Source: Anaerobaca lacustris
GTDB lineage: Bacteria; Planctomycetota; Phycisphaerae; Sedimentisphaerales; Anaerobacaceae
Direction of reading: 5' to 3'
Assembly (NCBI RefSeq): GCF_030012215.1
Contig: NZ_JASCXX010000001.1
Location: 327,704-391,703, forward strand
Length of the DNA stretch: 64,000 nt
Every line of letters starts with the position of its first letter. Positions within the stretch are counted from its first letter, which is position 1. A model generated the notes under the pieces. The model was given only the letters and a program-made list of their open reading frames with translations, had not been told where the DNA came from and searched no databases. The position numbers and the translations under genes are program-made. Positions 33,854-43,065 of the stretch are shown piece by piece.

Positions 33854-33869
33854 AGAATAGGGCTATTCT
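33854..33869. promoter_or_regulatory. Perfect palindrome upstream of a prepilin gene
   Basis: AGAATAG, GG, CTATTCT is a perfect 7-bp inverted repeat. It overlaps a possible -10 (TAGAAT, 33853-33858) about 100 bp before the second prepilin-like gene. It could be an operator or RNA hairpin; function unproven. Confidence 0.4.
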
Positions 33870-33967
33870 GGTAGCATGAAGCGTGTCGCGTGCAGAAGCT
33901 TCGCCCGCCAGGGCGGCGTAACGATGTGGACAGCGCAGGATCGAGGGAAAGGAGGTCGCGAGGTCTT

Positions 33968-34753
33968 ATGGTTACGATGGGCAGACGAGCAGCGGGAAGC
34001 AGGGCGTTTACTCTAATTGAGCTTCTGGTGGTGGTCGCGGTCATCGCGGTGCTGATGGCGATCCTGATGCCGGCTCTCTCGCGGGCGCGCGAGCAGGGCA
34101 AGCGGGCCGTGTGCCTGAGCAACGTCAAGCAGTTCGGCCTGGCTTGGGTGATGTATGCCGACGACAACGATCAGAAGATCGTCAACGCCTGCACGGTCGA
34201 GAACACCGAGGGCCACAACGACCAGGAAGAGCCTTGCTGGCTCTATTTTCACGACGGCTGGACCGATGTGGAGCGGCGCATCCAGGGCATTCAGGACGGG
34301 GCCATGTGGCCCTACGTCGGCCAGCTCAAGATCTACAAGTGTCCCACCGGCATTCGCGGCGAGGTCAATACATACGCGATCGTTGACTGCATGAACGGGG
34401 CGATGTCGAGCATTCCGAACGTGCCGGCCAATGTCTATATCAAGAACCGCTCGCAGATCAAACGGCCGGGCGAACGCATGGTCTATGTCGACGAGGGCAG
34501 GACCAGCACGCAGAGCTGGACGATCTTCTACGACCGCGCCTCCTGGTGGGATTCGCCGCCCACGCGCCACGGCGAGGGCACCAACTTCAGCTTCGCCGAC
34601 GGCCATGCCGAGTATTGGAAGTGGCAGGACCCGCGCACGGCCAAACTCGCCCGGCGCGAAGGCGATTACGGCTCTCTGATTGCGCTGCCCGACAATCCCG
34701 ACATCCAGCGCGTCCAGCGCGCCGCCTGGGGTCGGCTCGGCTATGAGCCATAG
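33968..34753 (+). CDS. Prepilin-like protein with H-X9-DG motif
   Basis: A 261-aa protein with the type IV prepilin signal ([22 protein letters not shown], about residues 12-33) and a soluble domain of pseudopilin type. It ends in a segment with H-x9-DG ([13 protein letters not shown]) and DGHAEYWKW. It is related to the protein at 18204-18971. The start at 33968 has AGGAGG (33952-33957) and GAGG closer in. It is solitary, with no secretion genes around it; roles in planctomycete envelope assembly have been suggested but are unproven. Confidence 0.85.
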   Translation: MVTMGRRAAGSRAFTLIELLVVVAVIAVLMAILMPALSRAREQGKRAVCLSNVKQFGLAWVMYADDNDQKIVNACTVENTEGHNDQEEPCWLYFHDGWTDVERRIQGIQDGAMWPYVGQLKIYKCPTGIRGEVNTYAIVDCMNGAMSSIPNVPANVYIKNRSQIKRPGERMVYVDEGRTSTQSWTIFYDRASWWDSPPTRHGEGTNFSFADGHAEYWKWQDPRTAKLARREGDYGSLIALPDNPDIQRVQRAAWGRLGYEP

Positions 34754-34827
34754 TCGTCAGCAAGTCCGGTGCAGACCAAGCGATTGGGTCGGGAACTCCG
34801 GGGCGTTTCGCGAGTGGACGCCGGGCG

Positions 34828-34856
34828 TTGACGGGTTCGGGCGGCCGGGGTATGGT
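34828..34856 (+). promoter_or_regulatory. Promoter upstream of the AstE-like gene
   Basis: TTGACG (34828-34833), 17 bp, TATGGT (34851-34856). A leader of about 140 bases separates it from the ATG at 35004 and holds only very small open frames. Confidence 0.6.
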
Positions 34857-35003
34857 ATCTGCCGAGTTTCGATATGCAGACCATGAACGGGCGGCCATGC
34901 GACCAGGAACGAACGCTGACGTTGTCATCATCGGGGGCTTGATGTCCATCGGGCTTGGCTCGATCTGTCGGGGCTCGGCGAAGATCGACCGGGGGGCCGC
35001 GCG

Positions 35004-36059
35004 ATGAAGCCGGACAGGGCAAAGCCGATGACGCAGACCCCGCAGAAGGTGAAGTTCTCGTTTCAGAAGATCATGACCGGGTCCGATCTGTCCCGCCGGC
35101 GGCTGCCGTTCATGGCCATCGAGAGCCCAAGACGCGGCCCTGTCGTCTGGCTGGCCGGCTGCATCCACGGAGACGAGGTTACGGGCATCGTGACGATCCA
35201 GGAGGTCTTCAAGGCAGTCAGGAGGCGAAAGCTGCTCAAAGGCGCCCTCTACGCCTTCCCGCTGATGAACCCGATCGGTTTCGAATCGGCGTCGCGCAAC
35301 ATCACGATGAGCCGCGAGGACCTCAACCGCTCGTTTCCGGGCGACCGCAGCGGATCGCTGGCCGAGCGGATCGCCGAGAAGGTGTTCACGACGATCAAGC
35401 AGACCCATCCGAGCCTGGTTCTGGACCTGCACAACGACTGGATGAAGTCGATCCCGTACGCGCTGCTCGACATGCCTCCCGGCGCCGGGCACGAGCCGGC
35501 CTACGAAACCGCCAGGGCCATCGCGAGCCGCTCGGGCTTCCCCGTCGTCCACGAGACCGAAGCGTCCGCCACGAGCTTCTCGTACAGCCTGCTACAGCAT
35601 GGCATCCCGGCCCTGACGTTTGAGTTGGGCGAGTCATACGTCGTCAACGAGACCAATGTCGATTACGGCGTTCGCTCGATCCTCGGCATCCTGTCGCACC
35701 TGGGGATGATGGACTCGACGGCCGAGCCGTTTGCGATCGATATGCCCGAATCGGCCCGCGGCCGCATGCTGAAGTTCTGCGACAAGCCGGTCAGCTCGAC
35801 CAGTGGGATCATTCGCTTCATCGCCCGGCCCGGCGACCTCGTTCGCAAAGGCCAGCCGGTGGCCCGGATCTTCAACACGTTCGGCAAGCTCCAGGACACG
35901 ATTCTGGCCCTGGATGATGGGATCGTCCTGGGCCATTCCGATTCGTCGGTGGCTTTCCCCGGCGCGCCGATCATGGCGTTCGGCATGATCGGCGCGCGCC
36001 AGAGCGATGAGGCGCCCCCGTCGCCGGCGGACCGGTCCCAGGAGAAGGGCAATGCCTGA
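35004..36059 (+). CDS. Succinylglutamate desuccinylase/aspartoacylase family protein
   Basis: A 351-aa zinc carboxypeptidase-fold (M14-like, AstE/AspA) protein. It has the metal-binding GCIHGDEVTG (His55, Glu58 approximately), RNITMSREDLNRSFPGDRSG and VLDLHNDW, with the second His at LDLHND. A C-terminal beta domain follows (IARPGDLVRKGQPVARIF, about 270-340, biotinyl-like in shape). Members deacylate small amides such as N-succinylglutamate or N-acetylaspartate; the substrate is not predictable. The ATG at 35004 has a GGGGGG stretch upstream; an ATG at 35028 is the alternative. The stop overlaps the next gene's start by 8 bp. Confidence 0.85.
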   Translation: MKPDRAKPMTQTPQKVKFSFQKIMTGSDLSRRRLPFMAIESPRRGPVVWLAGCIHGDEVTGIVTIQEVFKAVRRRKLLKGALYAFPLMNPIGFESASRNITMSREDLNRSFPGDRSGSLAERIAEKVFTTIKQTHPSLVLDLHNDWMKSIPYALLDMPPGAGHEPAYETARAIASRSGFPVVHETEASATSFSYSLLQHGIPALTFELGESYVVNETNVDYGVRSILGILSHLGMMDSTAEPFAIDMPESARGRMLKFCDKPVSSTSGIIRFIARPGDLVRKGQPVARIFNTFGKLQDTILALDDGIVLGHSDSSVAFPGAPIMAFGMIGARQSDEAPPSPADRSQEKGNA

Positions 36060-36483
36060 TTCAATCGACCTGACGCAGAAGCAGTACATCGTCCTTGTGC
36101 AGTGTCACATCGTCAAGGAGCGCTGCCCCGGCTACCTCTGTGAGAAGGCCTTTCACGAGCGGACCGGCGGCTTCTCACAATATCCGAAAGACAAAGCGTA
36201 TCGAATGCTCTCGATGACCTGCGGTGGCTGCTGCGGTCGCGCCGTGCATCGAAAGCTCACGCAGTTCCTGCGGACGATCGCCAAGAAGGAAGGCATCACC
36301 AAAGAGCAGATCGTCGTGCAGTTGTCCTCGTGCATCACCAACGACAACTACCACGCGCCGCCGTGCCCGCACCTCGACTACATCAGGACCGTGATCGCAC
36401 GGATCGGCCTCGACGTGCGGGATGCCAGCGTCGTCAGTGCCACCTCCGAAAAGCGCAGACGCGAGGGGCGATACCATTCGTGA
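36052..36483 (+). CDS. CGGC domain protein
   Basis: A 143-aa protein of the CGGC family, defined by the MTCGGCCGRAVHRKL stretch (near residue 59) plus conserved Cys and His (CPGYLCEKAF, PPCPHLDYI). The family is a putative metal-binding redox or thiol protein of unknown role. The start overlaps the upstream AstE-like gene, so the two are coupled, and priA begins 10 bp downstream. This string of overlaps suggests one operon; no functional tie between the three is known. Confidence 0.88.
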   Translation: MPDSIDLTQKQYIVLVQCHIVKERCPGYLCEKAFHERTGGFSQYPKDKAYRMLSMTCGGCCGRAVHRKLTQFLRTIAKKEGITKEQIVVQLSSCITNDNYHAPPCPHLDYIRTVIARIGLDVRDASVVSATSEKRRREGRYHS

Positions 36484-36493
36484 GGCGAGCGCC

Positions 36494-38854
36494 GTGACGA
36501 GAAAGCACATGACGCCCAGCCTGTTTGCCTCGCAGGAGCCGCCGGAGCCGGCGGGTACGCACGTCATCCGCGTGGCCCTGGCCTCGGCGGCCGACACGGA
36601 GTTCGACTACCTCGTGCCCGATGCGCTCTGGCCCGTCGAGGTGGGCCGACGCGTCGAGGTGCCGTTCGGCCGGGGCAACAAGCCCGAGGTCGGCTTCTGT
36701 GTCGAGTCCGACGTGGCGACCGAGAAGGCCTTCCATGGCGCCGGCGGGAAGGCCCGTCTCAAGCGGGTGGCCCGCGTGCTCGACGACGAGCCGCTGCTCG
36801 GGCCCGATCTGATGGAGCTGGCCCGATGGATCGGCGAGTACTACGTCTGTCCGCTGGGCCAGGTGCTGGCGGCGATGGTGCCCGGCGCGGTCAAGCGAGC
36901 CGCGGGCGTCAGGAAGCAGCGGTGCGTGTACCTGACCGCATCGCCCGAAGAGGTTGCCGCCGAGCTTCGCAGCGCCAAACAGAAACAGATCGTCAACTTT
37001 CTGAGCGAGCGGGAGGCGGTGACAGTCGATGCGGCGGTCGAGGTGGACGAACTGGTGGAGGCGGTCGATTGCCGCCCGCCTGTGGTCAAGCGCCTGGCCG
37101 AGAAGGGCATCGTCAAGCTCGCCGTGAGAAAGGTGCTCCGCGCGTTGCCCGTGGTGCCCGAATCGATGGCCAATCCCGAGCGCGAGGTCGTGCTGAACGC
37201 TGACCAGCAGCACGGGCTCGAACGGATCGTGCAGCAGATCGAATCCGCCCGCTTCGGCGTCACGCTGCTGCACGGCGTCACCGACAGCGGCAAGACCGAA
37301 CTGTATATCCGCGCGATCGAAGTGGTAGTCGCCAAGGGCAAAGCGGCTATTGTGCTGCTGCCGGAGATCGCGCTGACGGCCCAGACCGTTCAGCGGTTCA
37401 ATGCGCGGTTCGCGCGGATCGCGGTGATGCACTCGGGTCTGACCGCCGGCCAGCGCAACGTGCAATGGCAGAAGGTCCGCGCCGGCGAAACCGACGTGGT
37501 GATCGGGGCCCGCTCGGCAATCTTCGCGCCGCTGCCGAACCTCGGGATCGTCGTCGTCGACGAGGAGCACGAACCGAGCTACAAGCAGGACACGGTCCCT
37601 CGCTATCACGGGCGGGACGTGGCGATCAAGCGAGCGCAACTGGCGGGGGCCCACTGCATTCTCGGCAGCGCCACGCCGTCGCTGGAGAGCCTCCACAACA
37701 GCCGGACCAAATCCAGCTTCACGCTGGTCCGACTCCCCAAACGCGTGATGGATCTGCCGATGCCCGAGATGAAGCTCGTGGACATGCGGGCGCGGGAGGC
37801 CGTCGCTGACCGGCTGGACCTGCTGAGCCGGCCGCTGGTGCAGCACCTGACCGAGACGCTGGCCAGAAAGGAACAGGCGATCCTGCTGTTGAACCGGCGG
37901 GGCTACAGCAATTTCGTCTTCTGCCCGTCCTGCAAGCACACGCTGCAATGCCGCAACTGCGACGCGGCGCTGACCTTCCACAAAACGCCACGCACGACCG
38001 CGCCGATGAAGACCGTCACGGGCCGGCACATGGACTTCGGCTACGCGATCTGCCACCACTGCCTGGCCAAGACGCTGGTCCCGCGCAACTGTCCTCTGTG
38101 CGGCAAGGCGATGACGATGATCGGCCTGGGCTCGCAGCGGCTCGAAGAGGAGCTGGCGGCCAGGTTCCCGGAGGCCCGCGTTCGCCGGGTCGATAGCGAC
38201 TCGATGGCCAGCCGCGACTACTACCGCCTGCTCAAGGAGTTCGGCCAGGGCCGCATCGACATTCTCGCGGGCACCCAGATCCTCGCCAAGGGCCTGCACT
38301 TCCCGAACGTCACGCTCGTCGGCGTTGTCAGCGCGGACACCTGTCTGTATTTACCGGACTTTCGCTCCAACGAGCGGACGTTCCAGTTGATCTCGCAGGT
38401 GGCCGGACGCGCCGGACGATCGGAGAAGCACGGCACCGTCTTCGTGCAGACCTACTTCCCCGACCAGCCGACGATCCAGTTTGCCCTCAAGCAGGATTTC
38501 GAGGGCTTCGTGCGCGAGGAAATGAAGCATCGCGAGACCTGCACGCTGCCTCCGCTGTGGCGGCTGGCGACGGTCGTGATGCGCGACGAGACGTACGATC
38601 GCCTGGAGGCGGCCGCCAACAAGATGCGTCTGCGAATCGACGATGCCGTCGCCCGGCACGGCTTGCAGGTGAAGGTTCGCGGGCCGATGCCCGCCGTCAT
38701 CAGCCGGATTCAGCGGTTCCACCGCCTCCAGATCGTGGTCCAGGCGCCCACCCCGGCGATCATGGGTAAGTTGTTCGCCGACCTGCGGACGGCGCCGCCA
38801 ATTCGGCCGGCGGTGAAAATTGCTGTTGACATCGACCCGGTGAACTTGTTATAG
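36494..38854 (+). CDS. priA: Primosomal protein N' (replication restart helicase)
   Basis: A 786-aa superfamily-2 helicase that reloads DnaB at stalled forks. Visible parts: the 3'-binding domain (about 20-120) and a helicase core with Walker A HGVTDSGKTELY and the DEEH box VVVDEEHEPSYKQD. A split zinc domain with CPSCKHTLQCRNC and CHHC..CPLC cysteines (about 476-540), and the GSQRLEEEL and GTQILAKGLHFPN motifs, complete it. The GTG at 36494 is preferred, with GAGG eight bases upstream; an ATG at 36509 is the other choice. The C-terminus runs up to the tRNA promoter. Confidence 0.97.
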   Translation: MTRKHMTPSLFASQEPPEPAGTHVIRVALASAADTEFDYLVPDALWPVEVGRRVEVPFGRGNKPEVGFCVESDVATEKAFHGAGGKARLKRVARVLDDEPLLGPDLMELARWIGEYYVCPLGQVLAAMVPGAVKRAAGVRKQRCVYLTASPEEVAAELRSAKQKQIVNFLSEREAVTVDAAVEVDELVEAVDCRPPVVKRLAEKGIVKLAVRKVLRALPVVPESMANPEREVVLNADQQHGLERIVQQIESARFGVTLLHGVTDSGKTELYIRAIEVVVAKGKAAIVLLPEIALTAQTVQRFNARFARIAVMHSGLTAGQRNVQWQKVRAGETDVVIGARSAIFAPLPNLGIVVVDEEHEPSYKQDTVPRYHGRDVAIKRAQLAGAHCILGSATPSLESLHNSRTKSSFTLVRLPKRVMDLPMPEMKLVDMRAREAVADRLDLLSRPLVQHLTETLARKEQAILLLNRRGYSNFVFCPSCKHTLQCRNCDAALTFHKTPRTTAPMKTVTGRHMDFGYAICHHCLAKTLVPRNCPLCGKAMTMIGLGSQRLEEELAARFPEARVRRVDSDSMASRDYYRLLKEFGQGRIDILAGTQILAKGLHFPNVTLVGVVSADTCLYLPDFRSNERTFQLISQVAGRAGRSEKHGTVFVQTYFPDQPTIQFALKQDFEGFVREEMKHRETCTLPPLWRLATVVMRDETYDRLEAAANKMRLRIDDAVARHGLQVKVRGPMPAVISRIQRFHRLQIVVQAPTPAIMGKLFADLRTAPPIRPAVKIAVDIDPVNLL

Positions 38855-38855
38855 C

Positions 38856-38884
38856 TTGCAGTCCTTCGCGACGCGTGGTATACT
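38856..38884 (+). promoter_or_regulatory. Promoter for tRNA-Pro
   Basis: TTGCAG (38856-38861), 17 bp, TATACT (38879-38884), with the tRNA beginning 15 bp on. A second overlapping promoter, TTGACA (38826-38831) with TTATAG at 38849-38854, lies across the end of priA. Confidence 0.75.
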
Positions 38885-38899
38885 ACACGTTTCGACGAC

Positions 38900-38974
<75 letters not shown>

Positions 38975-39108
38975 TTCACCCTCGTGTTTGGTCTGTTCCC
39001 CCATTGTTTGTCGGAGTCATGGGTCTGTTGCGCGGATCGGGGGATTGGACCTATAAGACGGATACGACCTATGGTTGTTGCGACCCTTGCCTGGCAGTCT
39101 TATGGAAC

Positions 39109-39137
39109 TTGCTTTGGGTCTGCGGCGACGGTATAGT
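39109..39137 (+). promoter_or_regulatory. Promoter for the mla operon
   Basis: TTGCTT (39109-39114), 17 bp, TATAGT (39132-39137), 80 bp before the mlaE start. Confidence 0.6.
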
Positions 39138-39217
39138 TGGGCATGCTGCAGCGGCCCGTTGGCCAATAGGCGGTTCGGCCGGCTTGGCGCGTCGGGGCAT
39201 GGATGGGAAGAAAAGCG

Positions 39218-40366
39218 ATGGCAAGGAGAGCCGTGGCACGTTCTGATACCGCCAGTCTGGACTGGGAACCACTCGAAGCGGGCGCGTTGCGCCTGGCCTT
39301 CAGGGGGACGCTGAACGCCGGCAGCGCCGAGCGGCTGTGGCCGGAGGTCATGCGAAAGGTCGCCGAATCGAGGCCGTCTGCCGTTGAGATTGACGCCCAG
39401 GGCGTGGAGGGCCTCGACGCGGCGGGAATGGCCCTGCTTTTCGGAGTCAAGGCCGCCCAGGAAGGCCGAGATGGGGACTTTCGCATCCGGGGGCTGCGGG
39501 ATGACCTTGGTGATTTGATGGAGCTGTTCGATCCGGGCCCGCCGGTGGCGCCTGAGCGCGGCCCCGGCCTGCTGGTCCGGTCGGTCAATCGTCTCGGTCA
39601 GGCTGCCCACGAATTCGTCACGGGCTTCCATTCCCAGGTCGGTTTTCTGGGAGAGATCTTCGTTCGGCTGCTGGGCGTTCTGGTTCGTCCGAGTCGTCTG
39701 CGTTGGGCCGACACCTTCCTGATCGCCGAGAAGGCCGGGGCCAATGCCGTCGGGATTGTCGGCTTGATGGGCTTTCTGATCGGACTGATCCTGGCTTTTC
39801 AGTCGGCGGTGGCCATGCAGAAATTCGGCGCCGAAATCTACGTGGCCGATCTCGTGGTCATCTCGCTGTTCCGCGAGCTGGGCCCGCTGATCACGGCGTT
39901 CATCCTGGCCAGCCGGAGCGGGTCGGCATTTGCGGCCGAGCTGGGGACGATGAAGGTCAATGAGGAGGTGGACGCCCTCATTACGATGGGCGTGGACCCC
40001 GTGCGTTTCCTGGCCCTGCCCCGGATCGTCGCCGCCGTCGCTGTGATGCCGCTGCTGACCTTGTTCAATATGTTGTCTGGTCTGATCGGTTGCGGGTTGG
40101 TGATGCGCTCGTTCGGTTTTCCCGTCGCGACCTACGTCAACGCGATTCAGCAGGCCGCAACCTTGGGCGATCTGTTCGGCGGCTTGGTCAAGACCTTCGT
40201 CTTCGGCGCGCTGATCGCCGGCATCGGATGTCTGCGCGGCTTGCAGACCGGCAACAGTCCCAGCGCCGTCGGCGATTCGGCGACCCGCGCCGTCGTCAGC
40301 GGGATCGTGGGCATCGTCCTGGCCGACGGGGTCTTCGCCGTGGTGTATTACTACCTGGGGATATAG
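39218..40366 (+). CDS. mlaE: MlaE-family ABC permease with N-terminal STAS domain
   Basis: A 382-aa inner-membrane permease of the Mla/MCE lipid transporter. The N-terminal 100 residues form a STAS-like domain (VEIDAQGVEGLDAAGMALLFGVK), as if MlaB were fused to MlaE. The rest has about five helices with the family's GLILAFQSAVAMQKFGA and MKVNEEVDALITMG (EQ-loop) motifs. The ATG at 39218 has GGAAG eight bases before it; an ATG at 39203 is possible. Downstream at 6 bp is the ATPase gene. Cargo, probably phospholipid moved between membranes, is inferred from the family. Confidence 0.92.
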   Translation: MARRAVARSDTASLDWEPLEAGALRLAFRGTLNAGSAERLWPEVMRKVAESRPSAVEIDAQGVEGLDAAGMALLFGVKAAQEGRDGDFRIRGLRDDLGDLMELFDPGPPVAPERGPGLLVRSVNRLGQAAHEFVTGFHSQVGFLGEIFVRLLGVLVRPSRLRWADTFLIAEKAGANAVGIVGLMGFLIGLILAFQSAVAMQKFGAEIYVADLVVISLFRELGPLITAFILASRSGSAFAAELGTMKVNEEVDALITMGVDPVRFLALPRIVAAVAVMPLLTLFNMLSGLIGCGLVMRSFGFPVATYVNAIQQAATLGDLFGGLVKTFVFGALIAGIGCLRGLQTGNSPSAVGDSATRAVVSGIVGIVLADGVFAVVYYYLGI

Positions 40367-40372
40367 CGGACC

Positions 40373-41185
40373 ATGGGCCTCGACTCACGACCGATCATTG
40401 AAGTCAGCGATCTGACCGTGGGCTATGACCACCACGTGATTCTCCGGGACGTGGTGTTCGAGGTGCGCGCCGGCGAGGTCTTCTGCATCCTGGGCGGCTC
40501 CGGCTGCGGCAAGAGCACGCTGCTCAAGCACATGATCGGTCTGCGCTCGCCGATGACCGGACGCATCCTGATCGACGGGACTGACATCGTCACCGCTGAA
40601 GGGCGGGAGCGCCGCGCCCTGCTGGGCCAGATCGGGGTGGCCTATCAGAACGGCGCGCTGTTCGGCTCCATGAGCCTGAGCGAGAACATCTGCCTGGTCC
40701 TCGAAGAGTTTACCCGCCTGCCACGAGCGGCGATGGAGACCGTCGCCCGCATGAAGATGAAAGCCGTGGGTCTGGAAGGAGCCGGCCACCTCATGCCCTC
40801 GGAACTCAGCGGCGGTATGAGAAAACGGGCGGCCATCGCCCGCGCTCTGACCCTCGACCCGAAGATCGTCTTTCTGGATGAGCCCTCAGCCGGGTTGGAC
40901 CCGATCACCGCGGCACAGCTCGACGAACTCATTCTCGATCTGTCGCGGACGCTGAAGATTACGTTCGTTATCGTGACACATGAGTTGCCCAGCATCTTTG
41001 CAGTGGCCGACCGGGTGATCGTACTCGACAAGGAGCGCCAGACGATCATCGCCCGCGGTCGGCCCAAAGACCTTCGCGACCGCAGCGACGATCCGTGGGT
41101 CCGTCAGTTTTTCAGTCGTCGGACCTCACCAGCGGCGACCAAGGTCGAAGGCCAGGAGAGTGCACGTTCGTCAACGGGGACATAG
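40373..41185 (+). CDS. mlaF: MlaF-family ABC transporter ATPase
   Basis: A 270-aa ATPase of the Mla/Ttg2 type: Walker A GGSGCGKSTLL (about 42-52), YQNGALFGSMSLSENI (the Q-loop region peculiar to MlaF), LSGGMRKRAAIARALTL (signature) and FLDEPSAGLDPITA (Walker B). The C-terminal 20 residues are polar and not conserved. It powers lipid movement through MlaE and the MCE protein encoded next. Confidence 0.95.
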   Translation: MGLDSRPIIEVSDLTVGYDHHVILRDVVFEVRAGEVFCILGGSGCGKSTLLKHMIGLRSPMTGRILIDGTDIVTAEGRERRALLGQIGVAYQNGALFGSMSLSENICLVLEEFTRLPRAAMETVARMKMKAVGLEGAGHLMPSELSGGMRKRAAIARALTLDPKIVFLDEPSAGLDPITAAQLDELILDLSRTLKITFVIVTHELPSIFAVADRVIVLDKERQTIIARGRPKDLRDRSDDPWVRQFFSRRTSPAATKVEGQESARSSTGT

Positions 41186-41200
41186 GGACGGATTGATTCG

Positions 41201-42286
41201 ATGGGAAGAAAACCGAGCTACTTCAAGATCGGCGTCTTTGTGATTGTCGCCACCGCCATGTTGCTGGTGGCTGTGGTTGTCTTCGGCTCCGGGCTGTTCG
41301 CCCCCGGCAGGCTGAGGTTCGAGACCTACTTCAACGAGTCGATCACCGGTTTAGCCGTCGGATCGCCGGTCGAGTTTCGCGGCGTTCGCATCGGCCAGGT
41401 CCAGAGCATCACCTTTGCTGGCAGTGCCTACGATATCCCGCGCGAGGATGGGAGACTGTCCGCGTTCGAACCCATCGTTCGCGTCGTATTCTTCGTGCCG
41501 CGCGAGACGATGCCCGATTTCGCCGTCGAACGCACAGATGCGGTGCTCGAGCAGATGATCGCACGCGGCTTGCGGGTCCGCATCAACTCGAACATTCTTA
41601 CCGGGCAGGCCTATCTCGAAGCGAACTATCTCGACCCGAGGCGTTTCCCCGTGCTGCAGGTCCCGTGGACGCCGCAGTATACGTACATTCCATCGGCGCC
41701 GAGCGAGCTGATGACCTTGAAAGACTCGCTTGACAAGATCTTCACACGCTTGCAGGAGATCGACTTTGAGGGGCTCGTCGACTCATTCCGTCAGACGCTC
41801 GCGGCCTTCGAGAAGGCGGCCTCCGATGCCGATCTGGCGCGAGTCAGCGAGGAGGCCACCGGCCTGTTGGCTGAGGCGAGGCAAAAGGTCGCTGCGCTCG
41901 ATACGGCGGGCATCAGCGATGCGGTGCATCGCCTGCTGGCCTCGCTGGATCAGACCGTCGCCGACGCCAACGTTCCCGAACTGAGCGGCGAGGCGAAGCG
42001 TCTGATCGCGGAGGTTCGCGGCACGAACGACCACCTTCATCGCCTGCTGGCAGCGCCGGAAGGGATGGCCGGCGGGACCAACCTGCCGGAGGTGGTCGCC
42101 CGGCTCAACCGGGTCATGTTGAGCATCGACCGGCTCATCGCGACCGAGAGACCGGAAATCGAGGTTATCATCGGCAATTTCCGCGAGATCTCCGACAACT
42201 TGCGGGACCTGTCCGAAAGTCTCAGGGCCCGTCCCTCGGAACTGCTCTTCAGCCAACCCCCACGTCAATCGGAGGCATACAAATGA
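41201..42286 (+). CDS. mlaD: MCE-family lipid transport protein (MlaD)
   Basis: A 361-aa protein with an N-terminal membrane helix (YFKIGVFVIVATAMLLVAVV), then one MCE domain (about 38-150, FNESITGLAVGSPVEFRGVRIGQV). An extended helical tail (about 175-330) is predicted to form a coiled tube or needle. MCE proteins bridge the periplasm to shuttle lipids. The tail is longer than in E. coli MlaD and more like PqiB/YebT- or Mycobacterium-type MCEs. It ends 4 bp into the lipoprotein gene. Confidence 0.93.
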   Translation: MGRKPSYFKIGVFVIVATAMLLVAVVVFGSGLFAPGRLRFETYFNESITGLAVGSPVEFRGVRIGQVQSITFAGSAYDIPREDGRLSAFEPIVRVVFFVPRETMPDFAVERTDAVLEQMIARGLRVRINSNILTGQAYLEANYLDPRRFPVLQVPWTPQYTYIPSAPSELMTLKDSLDKIFTRLQEIDFEGLVDSFRQTLAAFEKAASDADLARVSEEATGLLAEARQKVAALDTAGISDAVHRLLASLDQTVADANVPELSGEAKRLIAEVRGTNDHLHRLLAAPEGMAGGTNLPEVVARLNRVMLSIDRLIATERPEIEVIIGNFREISDNLRDLSESLRARPSELLFSQPPRQSEAYK

Positions 42287-42903
42287 TGCGACAATGGACA
42301 CGGATCGTCCTGGCGCTGGCCCCGGCGGTGTGTTCGCTCGCTCTGGCGGGCTGCGCGGGATCGCCATCGATCCACAGCCGTTTCTACATGCTCCAAGCGC
42401 AGCGACATGTGGTCCCGACTGTGGCTCAGGGCAAGGGGATCCTCGTGGTGTGCCGGTTCACCATCGATGCGGCATATGCCGGCAGGGGGCTGGTCTACCG
42501 TCTCGACGAGCATCGCTACGAATCGGATGCTTACAACGAGTTTCTGATCTCTCCGACGGTGATGATTACGGAGAAGACGCGGGACTGGCTGGCGGAGTCC
42601 GGCCTGTTTGCCCAGGTCGTTGGAACAGGCAGCGGCGTCGAGGCTACGCATCGGATCGAGGCCAACATCACTGCTCTCCATGGCGACTTTCGTGACAAGA
42701 ACGCGCCAAAGGCCGTGGTCGAGGTGCGGTTCTTCCTGCTGCGCACAGAGAGTGGAATCGATCCGGAGGTCGTCTTAGGCAAGCCGTATCGGGCGGCTTG
42801 TGACGTCAAGACGGCCGACCCGGAGGGCCTGGTCGCCGGCTTTGACGACTGCCTTCAGACGATCCTGACGGAGCTGGAAAACGACCTGGCCGGCGCCGTG
42901 TGA
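42283..42903 (+). CDS. ABC-type transport auxiliary lipoprotein
   Basis: A 206-aa lipoprotein (lipobox LAGC, Cys24) of the ABC_trans_aux/PqiC type. It has the FYMLQAQR start of the mature domain and the LVVCRFTIDAAYAGRGLVYRLDEHRYESDAYNEFLISP block. It is thought to sit in the outer membrane as the partner of the MCE tube. The ATG overlaps the mlaD stop, so it is the last coupled gene of the mla operon. No MlaC-like periplasmic carrier is encoded. Confidence 0.9.
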   Translation: MMRQWTRIVLALAPAVCSLALAGCAGSPSIHSRFYMLQAQRHVVPTVAQGKGILVVCRFTIDAAYAGRGLVYRLDEHRYESDAYNEFLISPTVMITEKTRDWLAESGLFAQVVGTGSGVEATHRIEANITALHGDFRDKNAPKAVVEVRFFLLRTESGIDPEVVLGKPYRAACDVKTADPEGLVAGFDDCLQTILTELENDLAGAV

Positions 42904-42980
42904 ATCGAAGGCGTACCGTCTTGCAGGCACCGCGCGAAGGTCGTTGAGCCATCCGCCGAGGACCAGGGCCCCGACGGGCG

Positions 42981-43008
42981 TTGCACGGTGGGGGCGGGTC
43001 AGTATACT
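42981..43008 (+). promoter_or_regulatory. Promoter for the SNF2 helicase gene
   Basis: TTGCAC (42981-42986), 16-bp spacer, TATACT (43003-43008). Confidence 0.65.
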
Positions 43009-43065
43009 TGACACGATCATCGTTCAGGAAGACATCGCAGGGTTTCTCAGGGAGGTGTGAATTCG

